From the NCBI RefSeq assembly GCF_002443255.2, contig NW_019212830.1, positions 1 through 64,000 of the forward strand: a DNA stretch of 64,000 nucleotides, read 5' to 3'. Shown here piece by piece: positions 23,840-38,800 of the stretch. A program made the translations under genes and the position numbers. The notes under the pieces are model-generated. The model saw only the letters and a program-made list of their open reading frames with translations, searched no databases and was not told the origin of the DNA. How positions within the stretch are numbered: position 1 is the stretch's first letter; each line of letters begins with the position of its first letter. Origin of the DNA: Varroa destructor (Eukaryota > Arthropoda > Arachnida > Mesostigmata > Varroidae).

Positions 23840-26800
23840 GTGGGTTCTTCGGTGTTATTTCAACGACTTGCAAGATAAACCATCGTCTTTGTGTAATGTC
23901 ATCAAGTACAAGCAATCCTAAACGATCCAAATTTACCTGTGACTTTCTGGGGTGCTTTACATACGACAAAGGAGATTTCCATGATGTGATTTATATAAAA
24001 AGGGCAAACCTATAAGGATTTGTGCAATTACCAAGGATATTTACCGTTGTGGATACCTCATGTGTCAGTGTTTTAGAAAAAATGAGTGGATTGCATATCA
24101 CGGGTCTTTGTGAGGCGTGCGTGTGTGTGTGTGGCTGCTGCTGCTGCCGGCATTTACGTCTTAGCATTAAAACTATTGAGTTCTTACGTTGTGCGAAGAC
24201 GGTTTTCTATTTCGATTCAGTTGTCAAATGATTCAACTTCCCAGCAGCGATTGACACCCTAGCGATAGGTGTGAGCTATGACGGAGTTCGGGTTTACCAG
24301 AGTTGGATTTCACAGGGCACAAGAGACTGTAACCAGTTTTGTTCCAATGAGAGATGACCAACAGCGCCCGAGGAAATGGGAGAGATCGATTCAATTTGCA
24401 AGTCTTTAGTAAGGGAAGGGATATTGCTGGTGTCCTGGTACATACAAAAATAGAAAATTCTTCCAGAGATTACTTTAAAAAGAGATAATAAAGAGCGACT
24501 GAAGAAAAGATGAGCAAATCACTTTACTCAATTTAGGTTTTTCCAGGATGCTGGGGTAGTGAAAATACTTTATTTTTTTTTGTATAAGAAGCACAGTGTA
24601 GGGCGACCATTGCACAAGCTACCACATAATATATAAGCAAAGCCAATGCGATTGTTTACGATTTAATTAAAGGAAGCGAAAACAATTCTTTCTAATCCAT
24701 TATAGGAGAAATACCCTACCACAGCTTATTTCGGGTCTTGAAAGACCGAATCGGTTTGTAAATCAGCTCTATGACTTTAGATTTACAATACCGGGAGCGA
24801 TAATATATTACTCCAATGAACTGTCGGATCCCTGTGCCAAATATTGCGGCTTCTCAGAAAGGTTTAGAGTACACGAAAATTGTTGTTACAACTTAGCTAA
24901 ATCAGAACTCGGAATTTTCTATGGAAAATGCTTCGCTGTCCACAGCGAACTAGTTCTCCGATCTGTGACCTTCGGAACTCTCCTTTCCGCGTTTCTTCTG
25001 AACTCCCCGAAGCGAAGGACTTAGATAGATCTGGCCAATGCAGCTTTCAATGTAAATTGACATCGCCGATCGCTCGGGGCAACGGATTAAAAGCAATAGA
25101 AAGAAAGCGGATATCTATAATGCCCGGCATGAAACCACCGCATGAACTTCAACTTCGATCAGAGATATGAGAAAAGACTTGGTGTATTATATGGCGCATT
25201 AGATCAGCAGTCTTCAAGCAGTCGATGGCTGTATTGTCTGAAACATGACAGCTTTTGTATTGTTTTTTACACCATCGCGTTGTCGACGTGGAGTAAAATC
25301 CATCCTCCGGCTATTTAAATTGGGTCTTTCACACAACATGTGAAGAATTGCGGCTTGCCCAGTATGGTACTGCGATACTTGTATCATCTGATTTATTTAC
25401 TTACTTACTGAGTGAGATGTACCATGATAACGTGCAGGAATATACACTTTGTATTTTGAAAACATTTTTTAGATAGGAGACTCTATGCTGAGCTGCTTGC
25501 AGACACAATGAGCAGGAACTAGTTCATTGTGGGCGCTTAATTCACGTTAAACCTTCGGCGGACCTCATGTCACGTAACTGAGTGCAACGAATAATTTCGT
25601 TTTGTGATGTCGTCCTTCGCATTTTTATGTTTCCGAAACATAGCTTTGTAACTGAAATGAAATCTGATCTGAAACCAAGCTTGTACAAGTTCTCTAAGAA
25701 CCGAAATTTGGGTCAAGTTAAGTGGTATTCTAAGGAAAACTTGTCCAGTCTCTCAAAATATTCTGACCTTACGTTCCACACGTTAACTTCCATATAATAT
25801 ATATTGTCCCAAATAACGGTGCTTGCCTTCAGATAGCTAGCAAACTAAACTAATTCAAGAGACACTAAAAAAACTTAATTACAATACTATATGTAGTCTG
25901 CACTTTCAAATCTAAGAATGAAAGAATATAGATATCGATGAACTTCTGTGAAACAATTTGATCCATTGGGAACATCGAACGATTAGACAAGAAAGCTAGA
26001 AGAAAATGTTAATGCAGAATTTCATATGGTGTGGTTAGCTTGAAGTAAGTTATTACGCCTAATTTATTTGTTAGAGTTCCTTTCTTTCATAATTTTTTCG
26101 TAGAAGGTTGTATAAAGGAATTTCGTCAAATCAAAATACGAGACACAGTTTTTATAAATAAGAAAAATCTACAGAAGAAGTATAGCTGGAAGCGTTAAAA
26201 AAAAGTTTATTGAGGCTTGCAGGGTTATCAAGATGTTAATAAATTGAATGCATTTCAGAATCTGGTAAGTAAACCCACTCTGTTATTTGCTCCTATGTTT
26301 TAGGTGTAGTTGAAATACTACTTTCGGACCCCACAACTTCCAACTTTCGTTCGCTGGTGTATCCCTTTGCTATGGGTAGTTGTCCTCTCGTTACAATAAG
26401 TCCTTGTGTATATATTTTTCTTGGTGAGAAAGATTATGTTCGCTTAGTATGTACTGTTAATGGTAGGCACTGAAGGAACATTTTCTTCTACTATAATACA
26501 GATGCCTATTGTTCACCAGTATGCTCTAAATTTTCCACAATAGACCATTCTGACTCCCTCGCTTCACTCTAAGCCGCAAACAGCGCGCTAAAACCAAATA
26601 CCAGATACAAAATATGGTTTACTCTCATCTATACGTGATTGCCCTAAATTATAGTCGAAAAATTTAATTAGAAAACCTGTCTATTTAAAAGGATAAAAGC
26701 TGATCACTCGCTCAGAAGGAGGCCTGTGTGCTCTAGTACCCCTTTGAGCAGCAATTACACACATATATTTCTCCATAAATCCTCAAATCTGGGAAAAACA

Positions 26801-29800
26801 GCCCAATGGGCTGCTTGAAAACTGAACTAATTTGAAGCCATTCAAAAGTATGTAGATAGTAAAATGAGACAACATTAAAGGAAAAATGTATGTACCGATA
26901 CTGAAAGACATTATCGAAGATGACTCTTCATTTTTCGAGCTTTACGTGCGGTATCGCCGTTAGGCATCCCATGACTGGCCTCCAGCACGAAGCCAAATTT
27001 GGCTGGAGATCGAACATAGCGTAGCTGAATTCACCTCATCCATTAAATAGTCGGCTAATTTCTATTTGTCCTAGAACAAATTGCTCTTTTTGCACTAGTT
27101 TTGCTGCTGTTACTGCTTTACCTGGTAATTCTCTGTTTATAAATGTCTTGAGCTTCACATCCGATAATGCCATCAAACGTTGCTTCGGATTTTGCTGTAG
27201 CTCGGCCCAGAAAAAAGCTGCGGCTGATGATATTTCGGGGCCACTGAGCAATATCGTGTGAGTTACAACATAGCAGATGTATAATATAGGATGCTCACAT
27301 GGCCACACACGACACTTCTCACTTATGCCGTTTTTACCAGCCATAATTTACAATACATACTTGATGGACAAAAAAGAAGAAGGTTTTCCTATTGAAAAAA
27401 TAAAAACGAGAGAAATACGTGACTCTTCGTGCTTTTCAGTTGTTATGTAATTTCGCCCGCCCGCTTGTAGCGGCTGTAAATGCACCAGTACACGTAGCGA
27501 TAGTAACAGCCACCGGTTTCTTGCTTTCGATGTACCTATTCATCAAACCCGAATTATGAAGGGTGGTTAAATGAAACTGTCTGTATACGATATATACCGG
27601 GAGGCTGAAAAAAACCTAGATGTTTGGTTAAGGCCCCATTATGCAGGACATACGCATCGATCATATCATGTTGTATTCAAATAGGGTCCAGTAAATTTAG
27701 GCGGCGAGGTGTGTTGCTTGTCGAGCAGCTTGAATTCAATTCAATCGTTAGGAGCGTGCTGTTCATAATCCTGCTAATGAAGTTATCAAGATATGAAAGC
27801 AGAAGCAAAAGTGATGCCTACGATGAAAAAAGTAAATTAGTAGACCTTTACCTATGACTATTAACATTTATTATATATGTAGCGCAAATATAAATATGTT
27901 AACTATATTATGGAAGAGTTCATTCTATTATTGCTGTCCAGCTAGTAACAGTTTTCTGTAACCGCGTTGCAATTTCAGGATTCTGTATGGAAGAAGCTGT
28001 GGATATTTTTTCTAAAACAATTTTAGAAAGCTCGAAGCCGGACTCCTTGACAAATTAATTAAGCATCTAACAATCCGTTCTATTGGTCTTCTCCACCTAC
28101 AGCAGAAATAAACACCTGTTTTTAAAGGCGAAAAAAACATGACAAGGCTATGACATCTTTTACCTAATTTAATAATTAGAAAACAAAAGGAAATAACGTA
28201 TGAAGCAGCCTTTGCTACTTCTAATTATTGCTAAGCATAGTCATTTCGTTTTGCAGGTGGACAGTGTAAACAAGAGCACCCTCCGACACTTTGTCCAGCA
28301 AATCTTCGGGTCAGACAACGCAATCTTCTGTGTTAAGGTAAATATCTTTTCGCCCGACAATAGATAAGTGTGAACAAATCAATCGAACGCGTGACTCAAC
28401 TTATTCAAACTTAACGATTTTTCAAGAAAAGGAAATTTCTAAAAATGCTGACAAATCCAGTGGGGTTGATAGTCTTAGTAACTCAGTAGGTGACAAAGGC
28501 CATCACTGACCGCTTGCCTTCGTATTCAACTAATTCATGAAAATATTTAATACCAAATTTGTGTACATCACCCTAAACTGACGTCCTCGCTGCCTGTAAC
28601 TTTTACCTACCCGCAGCAGGGGCCTGAGCTTAAGAACAACAAGTTTTAATTACAGAATCAGCTTTCGCAAGAATTCTTAAAAACATAGTGTAAGACATTT
28701 GGGTAATAAGCAGCCTAATGCTCCTCGTAAGGTAATTGATAATATGACTGTATAGGTATTTCGAAGTGAATCACATATTCCTATAAAAAGGATTAATGTG
28801 CGCACACTATGTTGGTGCCTCGATTCGTCCTATGTACGGAACACCTTAGCAGAATCAATTAACGAGACATTCACCCATTTGTCAGCGTAGCTCCCCCACT
28901 GACAAGATTGTATTTGCTTGTAAGGTTTTAATAATTGGACTTGTTTAAGTCATACTAGAGTTCCGTGTAGTGCTAATGGGATTAATTCGAGTAAGGCACA
29001 GGCTGTCTCAGAGTCTTTACAGAAATTTATAGCTACCAGTAAAAAAGCGCATTTATTTTTTTGCTATATTTTGCACCACATAAATTAAATGATATTTCAT
29101 TTATGTGCTTTCGCTGTTTGTAATCAAACCTTTTTTTATCACACTATCACAAGATCAGAGTGAATATATAAGTATTATAGCATTTTGTTGTTATAACATG
29201 GACATGCATGTTATATTGTTTAAAAAACTTTAATTTGAGATGTATCAAACATGGTTCCAGACGACAATAGGTCGTAAGATATTAATTACAATTTTCTCCA
29301 AATTTGGGGCATTTATGCCTATTGTCAAGTTCGTGGAAGCCATGTTCCCTGCTAAATTTGTAGTGGAACGGCAAAGCGGGTCACCACTTGTCGGTTTAGT
29401 TAATTCGTTCTTCTCTATTTGCTGTTTCTTATCGATCCGAATGGAGAACTTCCCATTCACCTTTATGAGTTGATGCTTCCAGTTACAAAGATTGACCTCA
29501 AAAGCTTCTTTCGCTGGGATCTAAAATCGGCGTCGCAGGTCTTCGGACGATTGCGAGATGGCTAGAAAATACGCGAAATCGTCACGGGTCATTGTGTAAT
29601 TCCAGCACTCTCTTAAGGACACAGGCTTTGATGCGATTCAGTTGTTCTAGGTTCTTCGCTGTGAGACTCTCCCAAATGACGCGTATCCCTATATATATCT
29701 TGCGATAGGAACTATTTTGAGGTCGAACAAGTTAAGCGTTCGACTTCAGCCGACCCTTGTTTTTCGCGGCTGCAAAGAACAAACGATCATCCATGTGGCC

Positions 29801-32800
29801 GGAACTGTCTTCCTACTTCCTTCGGACCCCCGCGAAATCAAACCTCTGCCTTTGCCGCAGATGGAAAATAACAAGTACGGGTACAGATTAACATAGGCAA
29901 GGGGTAATTCGGCGAGGTACAAGGTGTTAATGACCACCTAGTTGCTTTTGCTTCTGAGCTTCATGACTCCTGTCTTAATCAGGTTTGCCATTTGTCCCAA
30001 CTCTGTAACAATCATGTAGAGCGGACTAGAGCTTGCCGCGCCTAGAACCCGTTTAACCTAGCTAAAATCAAGTTGTCTGCATACAGGATAACTCCGTTCG
30101 ACGATCTTCTTATTTGATCAGAAAGGTCCTTCAGAAAGATGGAAAATAAAACAGGCTAAAAAACTGTTCCCTTACATCAAGTTAGTTGTTTACTCAATTG
30201 CGGGTTATTTCGTCCTTTCAAAAAAGTTAAGCACGTTGTACAAATCGATCAAAGTGAGCACAGCTTTGCTCCTGGGCGTGGAATAAAAGGCTGTCTCTAA
30301 ATCAACGAACATCGCGTACAGCGGATCGCTCGGCGTTGTCAGCGCTTTTTTGACTTTGGCCATCACGGTCTTGCACCCCGTTTCTGTGGAGCGTTCCCTT
30401 CGGAGCCTATGTTGTTACCTCGAGATGGCATGTACGCTTTTCAAGTAGCTGTTTAGTCTCTTAGTCAGGCAGGAGTACAACTTATAACAAACATTTTCCT
30501 TTGCGCTTCCCTGTTATGATGACGGCGCGGTTAGAAATCTCCCTTTCATTTAGGAATTCCTATTAGTCCACTTGGCTGGGAGTGTACTACTATGTAAGCA
30601 TTTATTAAATAGTGCTGGGCAGCACCGTGTCAGACGAAGGAGCAGGAGACATGCTCGTTGCTAACTCTGTCTGGACCGGTAAGTTTCGTGTAAGTTTCGG
30701 GCGCTCAAAATATTGCAGAGGTGAACGCTCGTTGAAAAACATTAGCTTGGGTTGAGATCGTCCTTTCCCACGTCGCTGCGAAAGACGGCACTGCGTGAAG
30801 TGTCGTATCCCATGATGTAAACATATCCGAAAGGTGCTTAACGAAGCCTGCCGTGGTACGTTAGTCATTCATGTGGCTGACGTTTCACATCGGCGGTCAT
30901 ACCGACCTCCAGATATTCAAGATATTTTTGTCGTTATGACGCATACGCCTTTCGCCAAGTAGTTTTAAACACAGAGTTATTTTAAAAACTTAAACTGTGG
31001 TTCGGCGATACGCTCGAAACCCATTTGTGTTTCCGATAATGCTCGAAACCACGCTTTCGAGGAAATGGAGGGGCTGTACGGTAGACTGGATTGAAGAAAT
31101 TTCGACTACAATAGATGCTGTGTTTAGTTTAGGTGTTTACCGCTTCAGGTAATGTAGGTTTGTCTTACATTTCAAGAACCTGTCTACATTCAGATAATTG
31201 AGCTTGGCATTTAACGATTTGCATAAGTACAGTTGTGGGGTCCGTTTTCACGAGTGTGTGGGTCTGAATACTCGCATTATATGAAAGTGAACGACCCTTA
31301 TCGTGAAATTTTACTTTATTCCCAGTTACTTTCATTGCAAATATATCGATTACCAAATTTTAGCAGAAGTTGGGATCGAAGTGAAGTTGGACTATTGCGT
31401 TAATTTATTTTGCTTTCGAATTATGGCCTTCTACAAGCTCTCTCTTTTTCTCTTTGACATATAGTAGATTTAGCTCACCTAAATAATTCTTTACGTTAAA
31501 TTGAAACTGCTTGCTTCGAAACGACGGGGTGTGGTACTTGAATATCTGTATATAGCTCACTGTGGGGAAGGCCTGGCATGGGCAAGCAAAAGTTTCAGAT
31601 TTACAACAGTACCTCCCGGCAAGCCAAAGAGAAAAGCTTCATTTCGCAAACATACTTACTTTATTGCACTAAAGTTGGGAAGCAATTGTCAAAGCTAAAA
31701 GAAACCCAAGCCTAAAGGATGACATTTTCGGCAGGCCATCAAATAATAATGGAAAATAAATTGTTTTTAAAAATAAAATCCGTACTTAGTAAATTCGGCG
31801 TAAAATTCTCATAAAAAGCGCTAGACTAATTTTTTTTCAGTTTTCATTTTCCTGTTGAAAATGGGGTCAGTAATGTTACGATTTGGCTAAAAGCTTGAAG
31901 TGGACATTTACTTATTGGTTAGCTATCTAAAATTAATGAATTATATACACTTTTATGAGCTTCTTCCTCGTTTTATTTCTAAAAAAGAGTTTATTATTCT
32001 ATTTACAATATATATTGCTCTTTATATATTTAGGGCTTGTTATTTAATTTATTTCTCTCATTTGAAGTGGTTACAACGGTCCTTGATTTTCACTCAACAC
32101 ATCATAATACGTACGACCGGAAGACAACGGCCCGAAATAATAAAATGATTGGATGGAACCCGCCAAGATCTTGTAACGTTTCACAATGTTTTGCTCGGTT
32201 TCTTTTAGTGTGACTCCATAGTGGTAAAATATTTCCGAACCCTCAACATAAGAATACAGGGTGATTACTTAACTACTAGCTATTCGCTATCAAGTGTAAA
32301 TGACGGGATGTGGGGTACGCTTTAGCTGTCATAGTACCCAAGTATCACTGCTTGCTTTTTACCCAATGCTTTATAAAAGCCGTTATGTATAGAAATGTTT
32401 CAAGTGCCCCTGACAACACATACTACACTACCTACACCAATGAAATGCGTAGCAAAAATTCGAGGTAAAAGATGAATTTCATTGCCAAACTGTGGCATCA
32501 AAGAGTACCGTGCATGAACAGAAACGATACGCTTTAGCCGCCATGGTACGCTGCTGAAAGGTCAAAATGAAAAGTCATTGGTGTTTCTAATTCCACATGA
32601 TTTCTGTAAGTACCTGAAACAAAGCTGAACATTGAAAATTGGTTTAGGAAAAATGGTGGACATGTATATAAACAATTTTTCAGCCCAATTTAGCTTGTTA
32701 GAGACGACTAAGACATCGCTAAACTACCTTTTGAATCTCAGGAAGAAAGAGTATGTTCTCTTCAAAAATGCATACACACAAGTAAGTGGTTTCTATTTTG

Positions 32801-35800
32801 CTACCTATACACTTGCGAACGATTCTGGTATACTGAAAATCTATGCACCCAATTCTGGCACTTCCCGCAGACAGCGGCTAAAAATTCGTGTGTTTTGTGG
32901 TTCAAGGTCGGAACTTATTATTGGTCAGTGTGCAGAGGGGACTGCCAAGGTCTACCATGCGTTTGACATAAAGTTGTAAAAAGCTGGATGGCAATTACGT
33001 CTCACATGCACACTTACATTTGAAATAATAATTTGTTATTAGCTAGTTTTTTTTTTTTTTTATGAGGCTAGATTGACAATATACGATGTCTTCGATACGT
33101 GTAAAATTAGCATAGTTTCCATAAATCAATACCGAACAAAAATTGTTTTCCATTATTGTTGTACGGGTTCCACCTAATTGGTCGTAAAAGTTTTAAGTAT
33201 AACTAGACGGATTACAGGCTTAGCCTCCCGCCTGTTTTACCGTTCATTGATTTAGTTAATCAAATTTCTTAAAAATTCACCATCTAGCTTAACAAAAGCC
33301 ACTATAATCTGGGTAGTTACTTCGCACTGCATAATTAGCCCCCCTTTTATCATTCACTTCATCAGTGAGGCAAAATATGAGCGAACTCGATTCGCGTTAT
33401 AATCATCCCAATAAATAACAGTTCGATCGTCAGTCATATTTTTACAGTCATCCGGTTGTAATTCCCCTGAGATAGTTTCAACATTATACTGGCGCAGATT
33501 CTGTTTCGCTAAATCAGCCAGTCCATTCGCTTCGATGACTTTGATGCAATTATTCTATAATCGTGGTTGAGTTACTTGTCACATTTAACACAACCCCTAC
33601 CCCCCTATAGCAGTTAACCCACACCCGAACGGAGATGTGCGAATCACTAGAGGTTGACAGGTCAAATCGAAGGTATCAATTGACTGATTGCAAACCCGGG
33701 CATCTCTGAATTGTGCATATAGTGAAAGAAAAAATGTAGAAAAGTGTCGGTAGAATCGACAGTTGACTTACGCACGGTTTCTTCAAATTTTATCCGTGAG
33801 CTAATCCGTCGCCTCTATCTGAGTCGAAAAATAGGCCGAAACACTTTTTTGGCTCCTATTTGCGAACTCCGCGAAGGTGAATGACGCGATCTTCAAAATA
33901 GAACAGCAACAAAACACAATCGTTGAATAAGCTACAGTGAATGATACAGCTCCAGTAACTCCACGACCCTAGTTCCTAAGTGGGCGCAAAAGAAGCTCTT
34001 TTACATCAGGGTCCCCTGTCCTACGTGAGCGATGTGACGAAGGACTGTAAGGCCTCAGCCTATACTGTGACAAATCAAACTGAGCGTTTCCAATGCGCGA
34101 TGAACGATTGATGAGCCAGCAAAGAACTCGTTGTCTCGACTGTGTAATTTGCCTATATTAAACTGCCAAATTGAACGATTTATGAAATGTATGGAAAATA
34201 CAAATACTCTTACTAAAGCTTTGGAAGGCGAAATGGGAACCTTCAAAATCAAGTTGATGCGTACGTCAACCAGGTTCTGAGCAATGAAGAAATATCTATG
34301 TCCGAGTAACAGGAAGCCATTCGTGTTGTAACTCCGTCGACAAAGACAGTGCCGCTTCTTATGATCCGTGCTGCGGGAACTCTTGCGCCATAAAGTACCA
34401 AATGCAGCCATGACAATTTATATAAATAATGTGATATAAATAATCATGTGAGCACTTCGAGATCGTAAATGGCTTATTAACCCTTTTCCTACAAGTAGAC
34501 TACTATAAGTGCATTGAGCTTAAAAAGGGATGAATCCATTGGTGCAATGCAATCACTTGCTATCGAACTGGAAGGGTTACATCCAGAGTCCAAGCTGCGT
34601 GTCCTATCTGTTTTCCTCTTCGAGTTAAACTGCAAGAACTTCAATATAAATATTTGTTGGAAGGACAGCTCAAGAGAGTGCACCTTGCGTTGCTGTGCTT
34701 GTCTCACTCACACAATGTCGATTTGTTGAGAGCGGCCAATAGAGCTATGAGGGTGGTGTAGCTAAGAGAATCGTGCATAGGGTTGTAAAACGAATCGGGT
34801 CCTCTTTTAGGAGCGAAGAGTAAAGAAGAGAGGTGTGCGGTTGAATCGCAGAGAGACGCCTGTGGCACGCACCTCTTCCGCCGCGATGACACTTGACATG
34901 ATGGCCTTCCGGCCTGAGTGCAACAGCCTAGAGTATTTGTGAGCTTCATAAGAAGTACACCGGAAGATTATCGCCGGTCTAGATTTTTGAAAAGGATTCG
35001 CCGTTATCTAACTATATCCAAAGATATATCGGCCTACTATAAGATTGCCACCGCTCTCGCAGTCACCGACGAGCAAGAAGTTCTTGAACCAGCCCTCATC
35101 GTAGCCAGCATACAGATCATGTTCAAGAACTGTGGCTCCGAATTTGGCAGTAAGTCACGAGCACATTTGGGGCTAAAGTCGTACGAAACGCTAGAGATTA
35201 TTCAGTGGAACTGCACGGACGCTTTAAAGGCCATCGCTCGTCCTGAACTCAAAAATTAATGAGAACCTCCCAGTACCAAACTCGATTGGTGTTAAGGTGT
35301 ATTCGTGTCATCTCGGCGATATCCTGGAATCTTCGGTTTGTCGAGCTCGCCTCAGAAGACATCGACCACGATATGATTAAATTGCCATTTCGCCCGGCAT
35401 GCCTAGGATGCTTTCAGGCTACCAGCAACATTACAACCGGCAGCGAAGCCACTCAGCACGGCGTTCAACTGCCGGAAGACTATGCCACTCAACGCAAAGG
35501 ATACCTGAAATAGCTGTTCTCATAAGGGTGGCTGACTGTCAGTTATATAAATGGCTTGCTTTTCGCAGGCTTACACCATGTCTCATCGCCATTTTGCTTG
35601 TAGGTCTAGCGGCACCGTACTTGAAGGGTCTCATGGATCAGCACAGCGTGGGAAAACCGAAAACCAGCAAATGCAAAAGGTGAAATCCGGGGACTTTTCC
35701 AATCTAGAAGTGATTCAAGCGCTCGAGAGCTTATCCTTAGCGCAACCAAACAGGATTTAGAATGAGCACTTCAAGGCCGCCGTGATGGCTGGTTTTCTTC

Positions 35801-38800
35801 AATTAATGTTTTTGTTTCTCTTCTCACGGGCGGGGTGCAAAGCTTTTCGTTATTCCAAAAGGCAAAGGCGACCCAAGCATCGCAGGGCGGGATTGCGTTA
35901 TCTATAAGATTCTTTCTTTTTACTGAAGAGGGGATCAGACATGTCCCTGGAAGGCATTCGTGCAATGCACAAGAGGCAAAACGAACCCAACAGAAAGCAT
36001 TCGGCCGAGACGGCATGCAGCATCCTACTTACCGATTTCAGGCGAATTTTGAGTAGTCTTCGGTAATCTATCTACGCAATGTTTGTATGTTTCAAAACTG
36101 TTTGCGGCTACGCTTCGAAGAATTTAGTCTTAAGCACCCTTGCCAACATCGATAATACAGGTCCTTGAGCTGCCAGCGCTCCCCCAGATTACAGATGTGG
36201 CTCAAGGTGACAACTTTAGCCCTTTCCTTCCGCCAGCTTTGCTTATAATTATAATACTTAAGGATATAACGACGAGATACTTGCGCCCAAAAGCTGTGTA
36301 AATGATGTGGTTATTTATTAGAGTAGTCGCCTGATGTGCAGCAGGCCCAGAGCCAACTTACGTTCCGCCGTTTCGGAATTGGGACTGGCAATCAACTTAA
36401 TTAAAATTGAGGCAAATAAATTTAGGAGAAGTGGCGGACTTGTGGGTCGTGATACGCTGTATCTTTCAGGCTGGTCCCCTGTAAATGTTAGTCGATTTAT
36501 TTATCTAGGGTTGCTGATCTCGTGTAAATGCTCTGCCAGCATATTATAGAAAGATGCAAGAACTGTTTTCAATACTTAGCCCCTAATGACCATCACTCTA
36601 AACCACTTCATGATATCTAGACTTCAGAATATCGTCGCATACATGGTGGGCTTAATCTCGGATGATTTCACAGTGAAGAATCTCAAGCATTTGAAGCGAA
36701 TAAAAGCCTCGTCTCCTAAACGGCCATGAGATCCTGTGGCGTAACAGCGTAACAGGCTTGTCTATCTCTTGGCGGCGACGCCGCTGTTCGTTGACAACCT
36801 CTATCGCCGTTTCAAGCTGTCGTCAGGTTCAGCACTCCAACAAAATCTCGTAGTAGTAAAGTCGGATTGAAACTTCACGGAGGTCGAACCCAAATTCTAC
36901 CCAACGGGGGCCAAAACGGACGACGACACCTAGAAAAGACCTAATACATTTAACGGACGTATAATGACAAGTATAATGTGTATATAATGCAGTAATAAGT
37001 AGGTCTTAAATAGGTTCGTGAACCCTAAATCGACCATGCCAGAGACTGTCTTATGACATTAGCGTTAGCTAGGCTTAGTATGCTAAATCAATAAAAATGA
37101 ATGTATTTAAAATTTGTCAAATGCCACTTCATAAAGGCAAATGAATGGTCTCGATTGATATAATAATAATAATTAAGTCACTCTATTAGCCTCAATGGAC
37201 TTGCAAACCGATTAGATCAGTTTCTAGCTGATAGATTAAAAACAACAGAGAAGAATAGCCCAGACCCGATAGATTTGAGCAATGGATTTATATGTGGCAA
37301 GTACCGGACCAACTTATCGGTTCCTATATCGATACTAAATGATACGATACAGGAACCCTACTCTTCCAATAAAATTTGTAATTATAATCTGGGAGACTCA
37401 CGACCCTTTTTTACTTCAGTTAATTCGTTCTCTAGCTTTTACGTCGCCGTATCTTCTAAAATCCCAGCCATTCAAGCAATGATTATCATTTTACACCTAA
37501 ATCAAAAGAAGGCGATAAATAGAACATTTTGCCTAAAATTTAATTTCATAGAACACTAAAAACAAAGAACTTTTTAGCATAGAACATTGATGAACTATTT
37601 ACATTTAACAAAAAGTCGCCGAAAAGGCTCGACTTGCTTAAATTCAAATAAAACTCTCTGAAAGAAGAAAGCTACTCCTCTTCCTCCTAAACACGTTTCG
37701 CCATGCTTCGTATTTAATCAATTCCCAATAATTTTTTGCAAACGTAACCGCTAAATTATAAACATGTAAATGATCCGTAATTGCCCTCAAATAAAATAGT
37801 ATTATTAACTGACAAAACAAACTACTAACGAGACAAAATAAACTATATTCATCGGATTTACATACATAATCATGGAATTTTCCCGAATCTCAACACCTGC
37901 TTGCGAATTGGACATGACGGGAAGGGGTAAGAACGTGAGCTCTTTGACTTGTTTGAGTGATATAAGGTAAAGAAATCTATATTACGTGAAAGAGTCTTTT
38001 AGATGGCGTGAGAACGTGATAACGCATTTGAATGTCTCACTGACAACGTCGGGTGCATATGGCACAAAGGCATTATATACAGTTAAAAAGTCATCCATGG
38101 CAGCAACACCGCTTAGTATCTTTTAAGGACATGGCTAGCCTAATCTTCGAACTTCACGCTGGCACTGAGTACTATGCCTAAACACCTCATGCGCCTGCAT
38201 GCTCAGAAGTTGGCCTTTCAATTTGTAAATCAAATTATGATTAAAATAAAAAGGTTTGCGTAGCGCATCGGTGCAGAGATTCGAGCGGTAATGAAAACCG
38301 TACTACTACTATTTTGAGTCAATTTACTTTTTGTCTATTGATGACTTGTGCAATTGTGTCACCAACGAGAAAAGCGAAGAGGAGTCATCGGAAGTCAACA
38401 ATTTAATGGTGTATTTTTACTGTTGTGACTATTACAGGTTCTCGTGGCTAACAAAACAAAAGAAAGGGGAGGTCATCGTACGAATCTAGGAGAGAAAGAT
38501 AAGATTATAGGCAACATTGTCCTCGTAGACTCACAAGCGCGTCATAATAACTTAGAAGTCACCGAGCCCGATTTGTTTGTGCGGGTTTCACCTTGGCCAA
38601 ATGTCACCGAGCACTACCTTAGAAAGGTATATTAGTTATGTAAAAAAACACACATAACACAAACTTCCGATTCGCCCTTAACTGTAAACTCGTTGTGCGT
38701 CCAATCTTCTGATTTATAACGACAATTTCAAGATCTCAATATTTGAATTGAATTTTTGTATGACGATTTATTTCGTCCCTTAGGCTTCTACAGGTTTAAC

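Larger units (their letters stand above)
28338..38437 (+). other. Receptor intron 2, about 10 kb
   Basis: It contains two LINE relics in opposite orientation, at 29582-30868 (minus) and 35191-36960 (plus), about 4.3 kb apart. The DNA between and around them is AT-rich. Frames at 32632-32979 and 34055-34411 have no recognisable family. Confidence 0.8.

Noticed and set aside
23202..23969. A 255-codon minus-strand open frame over the receptor exon 1 region
   Set aside because: It is antisense to a well-supported signal-peptide exon in GC-rich DNA, where long chance frames are common. No domain is visible.
32632..32979. 115-codon plus-strand frame in receptor intron 2
   Set aside because: It begins at a non-ATG codon. 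It shows no family motif, splice sites or codon pattern I can defend.
34055..34411. 118-codon minus-strand frame upstream of LINE copy B
   Set aside because: I recognise no domain. The opposite strand has a weak helical stretch, so neither strand can be supported as coding.
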